Notes under the pieces: model-generated
Databases searched by the model: none
Seen by the model: only the letters and a program-made list of their open reading frames with translations
What the model was told of the DNA's origin: nothing
DNA from: an uncultured Clostridia bacterium
Lineage (GTDB): Bacteria; Bacillota; Clostridia; Christensenellales; Aristaeellaceae
Reading direction: 5' to 3'
NCBI GenBank assembly: GCA_937874275.1
Contig: CALNAU010000230.1
Coordinates: 1-6,727 of the forward strand
DNA length: 6,727 bases
Shown: piece after piece, positions 1 through 5,647 of the stretch
Numbering within the stretch: the stretch's first letter is position 1
Layout: each line of letters opens with the position of its first letter
Program-made: the position numbers and the translations under genes

Positions 1-648
1 AAAGCAACGTCCCCCTTAAGGAAGGACAAAGCACTCTACGCGCCAAGCACCACGCCACACCTCATCGAGCTGCCGGACATGCTGTTCCTGGCCGTGGACG
101 GGCAGGGCGACCCCAACACCAGCACTGCCTATCAACACGCGGTGGAGGCGCTATACGGCTTGAGCTATGCCATCAAAATGAGCAAGATGGACGGCACCCA
201 GCCCGAAGGCTACTACGAGTATTCAGTGTTCCCCCTGGAGGGGCTGTGGGACCTGAGCAACCTGGACGCCATCTCGGCTGCCTTTGAAATCAAGGATAAG
301 GCTGGCTTCCTGTGGACCAGCATGATTCGCCAACCCGAGTTTGTCACCCAGGAGGTGCTGACTCAAGCCCGGCAGAAGCTGGCCCGCAAAAAGCCCGCGC
401 TGGACACCGCTGCCGTGCGCTTGATGCGCTATCGGGAGGGCCTGTGTGTGCAGGTGATGCACCTGGGCCCCTACGACGCGGAGCCCGCCACCGTGCGCGC
501 CATGGCCAAATTTGTTGAGGAGAATGGCTGCGTGCACGACTTTGACAGCGGCCGCAGGCATCACGAAATCTATCTCAGCGATCCGCGCAGGACAGCACCC
601 GAAAAGCTCAAAACCGTGCTGCGGCACCCGGTTGCCAAGGCGCCGTAA
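1..648 (+). CDS. GyrI-like domain protein, 5'-truncated by window edge
   Basis: The frame is open from base 1 to a TAA at 646-648, giving 215 visible residues. The first in-frame ATG is at base 79, but the codons before it already read like the family's N-terminus (KALYAPSTTPHLIELPDM, residues 10-27), so the true start lies before the window. Visible family signatures are VDGQGDPN (32-39), AIKMSK with PEGYYEY (68-74), EGLW (80-83), HLGPY (154-158) and HHEIYLSDPRR near the C-terminus, followed by a short basic tail. This matches stand-alone GyrI-like proteins, the effector-binding fold shared with BmrR/Rob C-terminal domains. Such proteins are cytosolic small-molecule binders, and some relatives hydrolyse cyclopropanoid genotoxins. 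There is no DNA-binding domain in the visible part. The ligand is unknown. The gene converges on the CPBP protease gene with only five bases between the stop codons, so it belongs to a different transcription unit. Confidence 0.9.
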   Translation, partial: KATSPLRKDKALYAPSTTPHLIELPDMLFLAVDGQGDPNTSTAYQHAVEALYGLSYAIKMSKMDGTQPEGYYEYSVFPLEGLWDLSNLDAISAAFEIKDKAGFLWTSMIRQPEFVTQEVLTQARQKLARKKPALDTAAVRLMRYREGLCVQVMHLGPYDAEPATVRAMAKFVEENGCVHDFDSGRRHHEIYLSDPRRTAPEKLKTVLRHPVAKAP

Positions 649-653
649 TCCGT

Positions 654-1571
654 TCAACCACCTTGGTGGTCTTGATTCAACTCTTCCGGCGCAGGCAATG
701 GCCCGCGCCGCGTGTTTGCTGTGCCAGCCCGGAGCAGGAAAAACCCTTCCCAGACAATCAACGCCAGCAACACCGCTGTCGCCAGCCATCCGCCCTCCAC
801 GCCATAGGCGCCGCCGTTAAACAGCGATTGCCGCCGAAGCACAGTGTTGAAGAACTGCCCCTGTGAAAAATCGGCGCCGCTGACTGTCATGCCATATACG
901 ATGCTGAGGAAATAGTTCCACGTGAAGTGAAAGCCCATCGCCCGCCACAGGTTGCCGTCCCGGTGCACATACAGCGCCAGCAGCAACCCTGCCAGCGTGG
1001 TGTTGACCACAGCCAGCACGGTGACCGACTCGTTGCCCAGGTGCAGCAGGCCGAAGAAAACCGAGGGGATGACCAGCGCCAGCCAGGGGTGCCCGGCACC
1101 GGCGATGACATGCTGCAATGCGCCGCGGGTCAGTACCTCCTCCACCACGCTGACGGAAACAAAGTACAGCACATGCAGCAAGAGGTAGCCCGCCTGCCCG
1201 CCCGGACGCAGGGATATATCTCCGGTCAGGTGGAGCAGCACCGCCATCAGGCTGATGGCGCCGGCCCCTATGCCAAGCCCCAAAGCCAATTGCCAGGTGC
1301 GCTCGCCATGCAGCGGCTGCAGGCCCATGTCCGCCGCCCTGCGGCCGGTCACCCAGCGGAACCCGAATACCAGCGCCACGCTAAGCAGCACATTGATGAG
1401 GATATCGCTCAGCAGGTACGCCGCATCCAAATTATGCGGCCAGGCCGCGATGAACAGATGGGGCACCGCCACCTCGGCCAACGCGCCCAATACAAAAAAC
1501 AACGCGAACAGCACGGCGCACTGCCACGGCCAGCGGAGCCGATGGTCTGTATTCAAAAATATCCGTTTCAA
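654..1571 (-). CDS. CPBP family intramembrane glutamic endopeptidase
   Basis: This 305-residue polytopic membrane protein carries all three CPBP (CAAX protease/bacteriocin-processing, Abi) motifs: E144-E145-x3-R149, F173-x3-H177 and H215-x3-N219. Hydrophobic segments lie at about 16-36, 52-72, 93-115, 129-143, 163-176, 183-201, 217-230 and 261-281. The GGAYGVEGG stretch before the last helix (253-261) is typical of one CPBP subgroup. The Glu/His residues would form the active site within the membrane. Bacterial members process prenylated or peptide substrates, give bacteriocin self-immunity or control regulated proteolysis; nothing here identifies the substrate. Translation starts at a TTG (1569-1571), chosen because AAGGG lies seven bases upstream and the first helix would be damaged by a later start. 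It is the last gene of the minus-strand run, 45 bases after the acetyltransferase stop, and may be co-transcribed or have its own promoter. All catalytic motifs are intact. Confidence 0.9.
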   Translation of the reverse strand: MKRIFLNTDHRLRWPWQCAVLFALFFVLGALAEVAVPHLFIAAWPHNLDAAYLLSDILINVLLSVALVFGFRWVTGRRAADMGLQPLHGERTWQLALGLGIGAGAISLMAVLLHLTGDISLRPGGQAGYLLLHVLYFVSVSVVEEVLTRGALQHVIAGAGHPWLALVIPSVFFGLLHLGNESVTVLAVVNTTLAGLLLALYVHRDGNLWRAMGFHFTWNYFLSIVYGMTVSGADFSQGQFFNTVLRRQSLFNGGAYGVEGGWLATAVLLALIVWEGFFLLRAGTANTRRGPLPAPEELNQDHQGG

Positions 1572-1578
1572 TGATGAT

Positions 1579-1583
1579 CCCTT
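1579..1583 (-). promoter_or_regulatory. Ribosome binding site for the CPBP gene (TTG start)
   Basis: On the minus strand AAGGG lies seven bases before the TTG at 1569-1571. No ATG or GTG is equally well placed, so this site decides the start. Confidence 0.55.
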
Positions 1584-1616
1584 AATGGCCTTGTATCGTC
1601 ACTAATGGGCATGGCC

Positions 1617-2423
1617 TTACTTGATGTCGATGGACGGCAGGATGGTGATGATGCGCCGGCGGGTCGCGCCAAAGGACTTGACCAGGCCAAGCTGCGCCTG
1701 GCTGCGGCTGTACACCTGCGTGACAATCTGCTGTGCCCCGCGCTCGCGCAGCAGCTGCGCGGCCGATAGAATCAGCGAGCGGGCGATGCCGCGGCGGCGA
1801 TATTCCTGCCGGGTGTAAATCATGACCAGGGCCGAGCTCTCGGGCACGGCGCCGGTCAGCATCATCTCGGCCAGCGGCTGACCCCCGCGGTAGAAGCCCA
1901 GCGCCATGAAGTAGGGCTGCTGCATCTGAAGCGTCAGGAAGTCGATGCCAATGGGCGTCATGCGGTAGGCGTTAAGGCGCTGCAAAAACGCGCCCTGTTC
2001 CTGAATAGAGCCCAGCGGCGCCGAGGCAAACTGGCAGCCCATGGGCGTCTGCGTGGCGCCCGGCGGGACGGGCATGACATGCTCCTCCTGCGCGTCTGCG
2101 TTGGCAAAGCCATTGCGGTTGTAAAAATTGAGCATCTCCCAGTTGGTGGCGGCCAGCTCCGTGTAGATGCGGCCCGGCATGCCGGGGTACTGGGCGCGAA
2201 TCTGTTCGGCCCGGCCCAGCAAGGCGCCCAGCAGCAGGTCGCGCGCCGAAGGCTGCGCCTCAATATGCACATAGATTTCCAGCGGCTGCTCGGGGTACAT
2301 CTCGCGGTTGAGCGAGGGCACCACATAGCCCACGCCCAGCTGGACGAAGCGGTCGCTGGCCACAAAAAAAACATCCTGGGGCGGGATGCCCTGATAGGGC
2401 GCGGTTGGGTGTGAAAGACGCAT
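1617..2423 (-). CDS. Tandem-domain GNAT family N-acetyltransferase
   Basis: This 268-residue cytosolic protein appears to hold two GNAT domains. The C-terminal one (about 150-268) has the acetyl-CoA pyrophosphate loop R209-R-R-G-I-A214 after the strand ALVMIYT, then helix SLILSAAQLLRERGA and the closing SFGATRRR segment, so it should bind acetyl-CoA. The N-terminal half (about 18-106) has a GNAT-like strand LEIYVHIE (48-55), a helix and the typical N94-x5-Y101-x2-NGF106 ending. Its loop position reads SARDLLLGALLG, lacking the R/Q-x-x-G-x-G/A pattern, so that domain is probably degenerate and may serve substrate binding. The start is an ATG with AAGGAG four bases upstream. It begins 19 bases after the GuaA-like gene and is very likely co-transcribed with it. 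The acetyl acceptor is unknown: small amine, nucleotide, antibiotic or protein N-terminus are all possible. It could also be annotated simply as a GNAT protein. Confidence 0.85.
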   Translation of the reverse strand: MRLSHPTAPYQGIPPQDVFFVASDRFVQLGVGYVVPSLNREMYPEQPLEIYVHIEAQPSARDLLLGALLGRAEQIRAQYPGMPGRIYTELAATNWEMLNFYNRNGFANADAQEEHVMPVPPGATQTPMGCQFASAPLGSIQEQGAFLQRLNAYRMTPIGIDFLTLQMQQPYFMALGFYRGGQPLAEMMLTGAVPESSALVMIYTRQEYRRRGIARSLILSAAQLLRERGAQQIVTQVYSRSQAQLGLVKSFGATRRRIITILPSIDIK

Positions 2424-2442
2424 AGTGCTCCTTAGCAGGCGT

Positions 2443-3909
2443 TTAGCGCCACTCGATTTCGGAGTAGCTGCTGCCTGGGGTGATATCGTTGACGACCCGG
2501 CGAACCTCGGGGAATGCCTGCATCACACGGGCTGTGTAGTGCTCAAGCAGGTCGTAGGGCAGGCGGGCGGGCATGGCGCGCACCTCGCCCGCGACATTGC
2601 TGATGGTGACCGCGCGCAGCGCGATGGCCAGCTCGCCCTCACCCTTTTCATAGTTGAGGTGATAGAGCACGGCGAAATACTTCCACAGCTTCTTGTGCAG
2701 GCCGGCCTCGCGCACCTCCTCGCGGAACATGGCGTCGGCCTTGCGCAACACCGCCAGGCGGCGGCGCGTTGCCTCGCCCATCACACGCAGCGCCAGGCCG
2801 GTACCCGGGAAGGGCTGCGCCAGGTAGACGTCCGGCGGCATGCCCAGCGCCTCGCCAATGCGGCGGATCTCTTCCTTGAACAGCTCGCGCAGAGGCTCAA
2901 TCACCGGTTTATCCGTCTGCATGGGCGGGATGACATAGGCGTCGCCCGTGCGCAGCACATCGTTGGCGCTGGTGCCCAGCACCACCATGTCGTGAGGGAT
3001 ATCCCGCGCCGCCTCCTCCACCACCTCGCGGTACAGGCGGGTGATGGCATCGGTTTTTGCCTGCTGGTCGGTGATGCCCTCCAGCGCCTGGCAGAACCGC
3101 TCCTGCGCCTCCACTACGTGGATGTCCATGCCCAGTACGTCACGGTAATGATAGAGGAAATCCTCCTTCTCATTCTCGCGCAGCAGGCAGGTATCAATAA
3201 ACAAGCCATGCAGCCGGTCGCCCAGCGCGCGGTGGGCCAGCAGGGCGGCCACGCCGCTGTCCAGCCCGCCCGTCAGCACGCACAGCGCCTGTCCCTCGCC
3301 CACCAGGTGGGCAATTTCGGCGCGCGCGGCCGAGATAAAGGCATTGTCCGTCAGCCAGGCCGTGCAGCCGCATACCTCCTGCGCGAAGTGCAGCAGGATG
3401 TCCATGCCGTCCGGGTCATTGGCCTCAATCTGAAAGGAAAATCCGTACAGCGGCAGCTGCCCGTGGGCAAAGCCGATGACCGAGCCCTCGGTGGTGGCCA
3501 ACGGCTGCAGGTCCTCACTGAGCTGTATGGGGCGCAGGGCGTTGAGGTAGCGCTCGCTCTCCCCCAGCCCCTCGGTGACCGGCGAGGGCAAAAAGGTGAC
3601 CGTCGCCACATCGCGCACCTGCTGGATATCGTCCAGCTCGGCGCCCAGCAGCTGTGCCTGCGCCAGCGCCGCGTCGCCCATGCCCAATACGGGGATGCCG
3701 CCCGACAGCAGGCGGCCGTCCAGCTGGGCCGGCGGCTCGCCCGTCACGCCGCCTGCCAGCACCAGGCCCATGGCCCCCTGAGCCATCACCGTCTCCACCG
3801 GGGTATCCCCCGGCACGATGCGGCAATCAATGCGCTCAGCGCGCAGCTTCATGGCCAGCGCGCTGGCGTAGCGGCTGTCAAAGTTCAGTACAAGCAGCAT
3901 ATCCTGCAT
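2443..3909 (-). CDS. GMP synthase-like (GuaA-family) protein with inactive glutaminase domain
   Basis: This 488-residue protein is collinear with GMP synthase (usually about 510-525). Residues 5-180 align with the class I glutaminase domain (LVLNFDSRY, IVPGDTP, PVLG, CGC). Residues 185-370 are the ATP pyrophosphatase domain with PP-loop TGGLDSG (213-219), IDTCLLR (238-244), GTSANDV (312-318), IEPLRELFKEE (337-347) and QPFPGTGLALRVMGE (365-379). Residues 385-488 are the dimerisation domain (FAVL, ALRAVT, ARLPYDLLE, RVVNDIT, IEW). Key positions differ from true GuaA: the glutaminase Cys is G78, the His is Q160, the IK(S/T)HHN lid motif is absent, RSVGVMGD is absent and the final Glu is R488. 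Real GMP synthase converts XMP, ATP and glutamine to GMP; this protein cannot use glutamine by the usual route and may not use XMP. It should still bind ATP. The start is an ATG with AGGAGG six bases upstream. It lies between the CHAP and GNAT genes. Family membership is sure; function is unknown. Confidence 0.9.
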   Translation of the reverse strand: MQDMLLVLNFDSRYASALAMKLRAERIDCRIVPGDTPVETVMAQGAMGLVLAGGVTGEPPAQLDGRLLSGGIPVLGMGDAALAQAQLLGAELDDIQQVRDVATVTFLPSPVTEGLGESERYLNALRPIQLSEDLQPLATTEGSVIGFAHGQLPLYGFSFQIEANDPDGMDILLHFAQEVCGCTAWLTDNAFISAARAEIAHLVGEGQALCVLTGGLDSGVAALLAHRALGDRLHGLFIDTCLLRENEKEDFLYHYRDVLGMDIHVVEAQERFCQALEGITDQQAKTDAITRLYREVVEEAARDIPHDMVVLGTSANDVLRTGDAYVIPPMQTDKPVIEPLRELFKEEIRRIGEALGMPPDVYLAQPFPGTGLALRVMGEATRRRLAVLRKADAMFREEVREAGLHKKLWKYFAVLYHLNYEKGEGELAIALRAVTISNVAGEVRAMPARLPYDLLEHYTARVMQAFPEVRRVVNDITPGSSYSEIEWR

Positions 3910-3915
3910 GGTGTT

Positions 3916-3921
3916 CCTCCT
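3916..3921 (-). promoter_or_regulatory. Strong ribosome binding site for the GuaA-like gene
   Basis: A perfect AGGAGG on the minus strand stands six bases before the ATG at 3907-3909. It favours this ATG over the in-frame ATG three codons later and suggests the divergent enzyme is well translated. Confidence 0.75.
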
Positions 3922-3924
3922 GCC

Positions 3925-4836
3925 TTACAGCGAGCCTTCATCCACAACCCAAAAGCTGCTGTGCTCCATCAGCCATTGATCGGCGTAGGTGGCCAGCGCC
4001 AGCTGGGTCTTCTGGTTGGCAATGCCCGTGGTGGGCATGTCCTGCGTCTGCTGAAAGGCCTTCACAGCGTCAGACGTACGCTGATTGTAAAAGCCGGTAA
4101 TGTCCTGCTCACCCAAAAGCTGCACCATGTGAAGGCGCTGCTGCAGGGCACGAACCTTTTCCCCCTCCAGCCCCATGCGCAGCACGATGTCGGCCAGGTC
4201 GCGCACGGTGCCGTAGCCCTGAATGCGCCAATCCGTCAGCGGGTAGCGTGCGCGGGCCACGGCGCTTGGGTTGTTGCCCTCAATCACCTGTACCACCACA
4301 CTGCCGTCAGTCTGGCGGTAGCAGGCCTCCACCATCGCCACATGGGAGGTATCCCCCGTGGCGCCGTAGGAGAAGAAAACCCAGTCGCCCGGCTGGGGGA
4401 TGTAGCTGTTGCGCTCCATGGATTGGTCACTGCCGGTGTACCACTGGGTGCCCCAGTTGTTGACCATGCCCTTGCGGGCGATGTAGCGGCCCTGCGCCAG
4501 AAACCAATCGCGCCCGGTGTTGTTGGCAGAGTAGTAGGGAAACTGGCTGCGCAGCATCTGGGTGCCCAGCTGCTGGTCGGCCTGATCCACCACCCAGCAA
4601 AGAAACTCGGCGCACCACTCGGCCTGTGGGTCGCCAACCCATTCGCCGTACTTGGTAACGCCCCGCACCTCCTCGTACCCCAGCTCACTGCGGGCGATAT
4701 CAAGCACCCGCTGCACCTGTTCGGGGATGGGGTAGGCCGGGGCAATCTCGGTTTCCTGCGGCTCCTCCTGCGCCCATGCCGGGGCGCACAGCAGCGCCGC
4801 CAACACCAGGAGCAGAAGCAGTCGATACCTTCTCAC
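3925..4836 (-). CDS. Secreted CHAP-domain amidase/endopeptidase with C-terminal peptidoglycan-binding domain
   Basis: This 303-residue exported protein begins with a Sec signal peptide: basic MRRYR, a Leu-rich core (6-16) and a probable cleavage after A20-W21-A22. The CHAP-like (NlpC/P60-type cysteine amidase) domain spans about 38-213. Its likely nucleophile is C75 in EWCAEFLCW (73-81), its His is H165 in SHVAMVE (164-170) and its third polar residue is E186 in IEGNN (185-189). PQPGDWVFF (147-155) is the usual strand before the His. Residues about 217-283 form a PG_binding_1 type domain (VRALQQRL, ITGFYNQRTSDAVKAFQ, TTGIANQKT). The expected role is cleavage or remodelling of peptidoglycan peptides outside the membrane, in growth, separation or lysis. 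The start is a GTG with GGAGGT five bases upstream. It lies 29 bases after the TetR stop and 15 before the GuaA-like gene. Catalytic residues look intact; the exact bond cleaved cannot be told. Confidence 0.88.
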   Translation of the reverse strand: MRRYRLLLLLVLAALLCAPAWAQEEPQETEIAPAYPIPEQVQRVLDIARSELGYEEVRGVTKYGEWVGDPQAEWCAEFLCWVVDQADQQLGTQMLRSQFPYYSANNTGRDWFLAQGRYIARKGMVNNWGTQWYTGSDQSMERNSYIPQPGDWVFFSYGATGDTSHVAMVEACYRQTDGSVVVQVIEGNNPSAVARARYPLTDWRIQGYGTVRDLADIVLRMGLEGEKVRALQQRLHMVQLLGEQDITGFYNQRTSDAVKAFQQTQDMPTTGIANQKTQLALATYADQWLMEHSSFWVVDEGSL

Positions 4837-4841
4837 GGGTT

Positions 4842-4847
4842 ACCTCC
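4842..4847 (-). promoter_or_regulatory. Ribosome binding site for the CHAP gene (GTG start)
   Basis: GGAGGT on the minus strand lies five bases before the GTG at 4834-4836. This placement puts the basic n-region of the signal peptide exactly at the N-terminus and decides the start. Confidence 0.7.
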
Positions 4848-4865
4848 AACGAAAAATCCCTGTCA

Positions 4866-5612
4866 TTATACTGGTTTGCCCAGCTGTTGACAAGGCGCGG
4901 CAAAGCCCGCGTCAAAGCGCAGCTGCTCTTCCTCGGCCTGCACGCGCGTGCACGCCGCCCCCAGCACCGCCAGCATCTCGTCTGCCGGGATAATTTCCAC
5001 GCTGCCATAAGGCAGGTCAATCAGCCGCTCCCACTGGAAGCGCGCGGCGCGCAGCATCTCGATGAGTCTGCTGTTTGGCGTGCCGCCCGACAGCACCAGG
5101 CGGCAGCTTTCCTGCATCATGGCCTCCAGAAAAGCCGCATGCGCGTCCCACAGCAGCTCCGGCAGGCACTCGTTGTGATAGTGGGCCAGGCCCATCTCCT
5201 TCATGTCGCCCAGCAACCCAACCAATGCCGCAAAAAACCCGGCCTTGCGGGCATCCCGGATATGGGCGGAGATCACCGCCCCTTCCTGCTGCATGCCCAG
5301 GGCCAGTTGGGCGGCGATATGCTGCTCCTCGCCGGGGCGGAAGGGGCACGCGTAGTACAGCAGGCGGTTGAGCTTGGCGATGCCGGCAGGCAGGCTCTGC
5401 GCCGCGTAGGCCGTCCAATCGCTGTGGATGTGCTGCTCGGCAATGGCCTGAAGCACTTGCAGCTTGGACTCAAAGTGATGATAAAAGCTGCCCTTGGAGC
5501 AGCCCACCGCCCCGATGATGTCGTTGAGCGTGGTCTTTCGGTACCCCTTTTGCGCGAACAGGGTGGAGGCAACCTGCAGAATCTCCGCCTTGCGCTTCTC
5601 TCCTTTTTGCAT
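4866..5612 (-). CDS. TetR/AcrR family transcriptional regulator
   Basis: This 248-residue protein has the classic TetR N-terminus. Helix 1 is KRKAEILQVASTLFAQKGY (6-24), followed by TTLNDIIGAVGCSKGSFYHHFESK (27-50), the helix-turn-helix with the family hallmark SFYHHFxSK. The remaining 200 or so residues are a mostly helical, poorly conserved ligand-binding and dimerisation region; I do not recognise its subfamily. Such proteins are usually repressors released by a small molecule. The start is the ATG at 5610-5612, with AAAGGAG seven bases upstream. A TTG 13 codons earlier would give a Pro/Arg-rich extension overlapping the VanW stop and has no such site. It lies 35 bases after VanW and 29 before CHAP, all in one direction, so it may sit inside the operon it controls. 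No clear operator palindrome is visible. Its ligand and targets are unknown. Confidence 0.92.
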   Translation of the reverse strand: MQKGEKRKAEILQVASTLFAQKGYRKTTLNDIIGAVGCSKGSFYHHFESKLQVLQAIAEQHIHSDWTAYAAQSLPAGIAKLNRLLYYACPFRPGEEQHIAAQLALGMQQEGAVISAHIRDARKAGFFAALVGLLGDMKEMGLAHYHNECLPELLWDAHAAFLEAMMQESCRLVLSGGTPNSRLIEMLRAARFQWERLIDLPYGSVEIIPADEMLAVLGAACTRVQAEEEQLRFDAGFAAPCQQLGKPV

Positions 5613-5619
5613 GGGCCCG

Positions 5620-5626
5620 CTCCTTT
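5620..5626 (-). promoter_or_regulatory. Ribosome binding site for the TetR gene
   Basis: AAAGGAG on the minus strand, seven bases before the ATG at 5610-5612. It supports the 248-residue form over the longer frame that opens with a TTG at 5649-5651. Confidence 0.7.
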
Positions 5627-5647
5627 CGTGGGACGGCAATGGCCGCC

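Noticed and set aside
79..81. ATG as the real start of the GyrI-like gene
   Set aside because: Residues coded before it match the conserved N-terminus of the family, and the frame is open to base 1.
657..670. ACCAC-CTTG-GTGGT hairpin as a terminator between the convergent genes
   Set aside because: The stem has only five pairs, there is no U-tract on either strand, and it lies inside the CPBP coding end.
927..1574. A 215-codon plus-strand frame opposite the CPBP gene, and a similar one at 4776-5684 opposite TetR
   Set aside because: Both are codon-aligned antisense shadows of well-recognised genes, with no ribosome binding site or domain that I can support.
1585..1618. Direct repeat ATGGCCTT (1585-1592 and 1611-1618) in the GNAT-CPBP gap
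   Set aside because: Only eight bases, a single pair, and the second copy runs into the GNAT stop codon. It could easily be chance.
4783..4836. Lipoprotein signal (LLC at residues 15-17) in the CHAP protein
   Set aside because: The residues before Cys17 are A-L-L. A lipobox needs a small residue directly before Cys, and an ordinary AWA cleavage site follows.
2425..4890. An 821-codon plus-strand open frame, the longest in the window
   Set aside because: It lies codon-for-codon opposite the GuaA-like and CHAP genes, whose family motifs are clear. Its product is a His/Gln/Ala/Leu-rich string with no recognisable domain. It stays open because the real genes avoid TTA, CTA and TCA codons.
4886..4891. 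TTGACA as a plus-strand -35 box
   Set aside because: No -10-like sequence follows at a suitable distance, and there is no plus-strand gene downstream.
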